Assembly: GCA_001692895.1 (NCBI GenBank)
Contig: KV748197.1
Location: 1,121,813-1,185,812 of the forward strand
Direction of reading: 5' to 3'
DNA length: 64,000 nt
Source of the DNA: Cenococcum geophilum 1.58
Lineage: Eukaryota > Ascomycota > Dothideomycetes > Gloniales > Gloniaceae
Under the pieces are notes generated by a model. The model did not search any database. It was not told where the DNA came from and saw only the letters and a list, made by a program, of their open reading frames with translations. This document shows positions 62,829 through 64,000 of the stretch, one piece after another (position 1 is the first letter of the stretch; each line of letters opens with the position of its first letter). The position numbers were made by a program, and so were the translations under genes.

Positions 62829-62953
62829 CGCGAATGTCTCGGGTATTGCGAATATTACGGATATTGCAGACGTTGCGGATATTGTTACGGATATTGCGGA
62901 TATCGCTACGGATATTGCGAATATTGCGGATATTGTGAATATTTAGATATTGC
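62829..62953. repeat. 9-bp-based tandem repeat (gcggatatt)
   Basis: About 12 imperfect units of (g/a)cg(g/a)atatt, some spaced by gttac or gctac. Units are multiples of three in most places, and the minus strand reads repeated QYP-like codons. Confidence 0.8.
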
Positions 62954-63097
62954 GGTGGAGACAGGTAGGCGCGTATAAGGTGTTACTGAGGTGTCCCATG
63001 ACAGAGCGTAGTTAAAGTCAGAACCGAAGGTGTGGCGGCTTTAGAAGGTATAAAAGTTGTCGCAGACTATAGGGGAAGCAGGTAGAAGGGCTAAGTC

Positions 63098-63999
63098 CTA
63101 TCTATTGTCGTTGAAATGATAGTTAAGGAAGTCGATATCAACGGTAAGGTCGGGAGGGTTATTGTCGTAGAGGTAGGTGGCGCTCTTGCCCTTGTCGTTG
63201 CTACTCTTATTATTGATATTACCGCGCCTTACTGTACTAGGTTCCGTACCACTAGGGTCTGTACCACTAGGCTCTATGCTACCCGTAAGGCTATAAGTAA
63301 AGGCATCGTTGTTTATAGACGTGACTATATTTTTAGCCGTTTTAATTAGTATTGGTCCGTTTAAGGTTATAAAGTGCTTAATACCATAGTTGTTATAAAA
63401 GAAGTTACCGCTAGTAGGAACTGCAGTTGGGGTTAATGTATTAAATATTATAGCCGTTATATCCTTGTCGAAGTCGTCGTTAATATTATTATCCACGAGG
63501 TACTAGTGGACACGTCTTTTAAATCCTTCTCTTACTTTATTACGTTCTTCTTTAGTATACCTAGTTAACTAATAGTCCCCTTTCTTACACACGAAGCACG
63601 TCCTAGTATTATTACTATAACGATTATTTAATGAACTTAGTTGAGACGTTGGTCGGTGGTAGCGATAGTTAGTAAAGAATACGTCTGTAGGCTATTTTGT
63701 AGGCTGTAAGAACATATTAGCGGGTTGTCCTATAGTACTATTGATCTTCTTATAAGTAATAATTAACGATTATAGGCTGTTTATAAGGCCAGTAAGTGTA
63801 GTAGGTAGGTTAGAGTAAGCTGCCTAGTAAGTAGTGACGTCTTAATAAGCGATAATAAGCTTATTATATAGGAAGTCGTTGTTGCGGAGGTTAGCGTTAA
63901 GACCATGCTGTAAATAACGGAGGTCGTTAAGCAGTAGCTGTAGGCAGTCCCCTATAGACTTGCCTTTATTTTTTATTATTACGGTTTTTAAGGTTATAG
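63098..63999 (-). pseudogene. Copia-type gag relic with an uninterrupted 132-codon stretch
   Basis: Minus-strand translation from the window edge reads LQLLLNDLRYLQHGLNANLR, then a knuckle-like CFVCKKGDY near 63,555-63,603 with stops, followed by KEERNKVREGFKRRVH. This is the pattern of Ty1/copia gag in filamentous fungi. From 63,496 to 63,098 the frame stays open for 132 codons (DNNINDDFDKDITAIIF, GPILIKTAKNIVTSINNDAF, repeated EPSGTDPSGTEP). Stops upstream show the gene is dead as a whole. The 5' part lies outside the window. Confidence 0.65.
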
Positions 64000-64000
64000 C

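Larger units (their letters stand above)
62571..64000 (-). mobile_element. Copia-type element E, gag region, truncated by window edge
   Basis: The sequence from TGTCGGTATCACC at 62,571 interrupts the protease of element D, so it is probably an LTR or terminal region. It holds a palindrome (62,682-62,712) and a tandem array (62,829-62,953). On the minus strand a copia-type gag relic runs from 64,000 to about 63,098. No protease, integrase or reverse transcriptase lies between gag and the left end, which suggests an internally deleted or non-autonomous copy. Confidence 0.6.

Overview
The window looks like nuclear DNA of a filamentous ascomycete (Pezizomycotina; class not resolved). The genes have short (47-120 bp) GT-AG introns with GCTAAC/GCTGA-type branch sites. 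HIS7 is the fused glutaminase-cyclase form. All repeats carry the heavy C-to-T/G-to-A decay (TA-rich, in-frame stops, His/Cys codons read as Tyr) that is typical of repeat-induced point mutation (RIP).

Layout: (1) About 1-40,560 is an AT-rich, gene-free nest of dead transposons. A ~255-bp satellite and a Tc1/mariner-type relic open it. A minus-strand Ty3/gypsy chromovirus (B, 3384-22020, TSD GCCGT) contains a second, related chromovirus (A, 3821-11743, TSD CTCTT) and a 2.7-kb retroposon-like element (17798-20482). A foldback MITE with TA target sites, a 12-bp minisatellite and an inverted copy of the opening satellite/transposon-end unit follow. From ~26.1 to ~40.56 kb lies a minus-strand Helitron relic (HUH Rep plus Pif1-type helicase). 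It is split by a second copy of the retroposon-like element (28297-30539) and by a different plus-strand chromovirus (C, 33015-39356). (2) About 41.2-59.7 kb is a GC-balanced gene island: a secreted Cys-rich single-pass membrane protein, HIS7, DIM1, APN1, a coiled-coil protein, a second Cys-rich membrane protein in inverted orientation, a DUF3431 membrane-anchored protein, a C2H2-type finger fragment with a possible upstream exon, and the actin regulator AIP1. Two small inverted-repeat elements sit inside the island, one ~95 bp upstream of the HIS7 start codon. (3) About 60.5-64 kb returns to RIP-decayed repeats: a gypsy-type LTR plus gag/protease relic cut by a copia-type gag relic that runs off the window.

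The island genes are mostly unrelated housekeeping functions (histidine/purine branch enzyme, rRNA dimethylation, base-excision repair, actin turnover), with no sign of a biosynthetic cluster. Many exon structures could be settled from reading frame and splice sites. The coiled-coil and zinc-finger models remain uncertain. The most unusual material is the retroposon-like family (two copies, both with 16-bp target duplications, a TTA tail and a GC-preserved end), the inverted-repeat elements, and the 24-kb inverted arrangement of satellite/transposon-end units.
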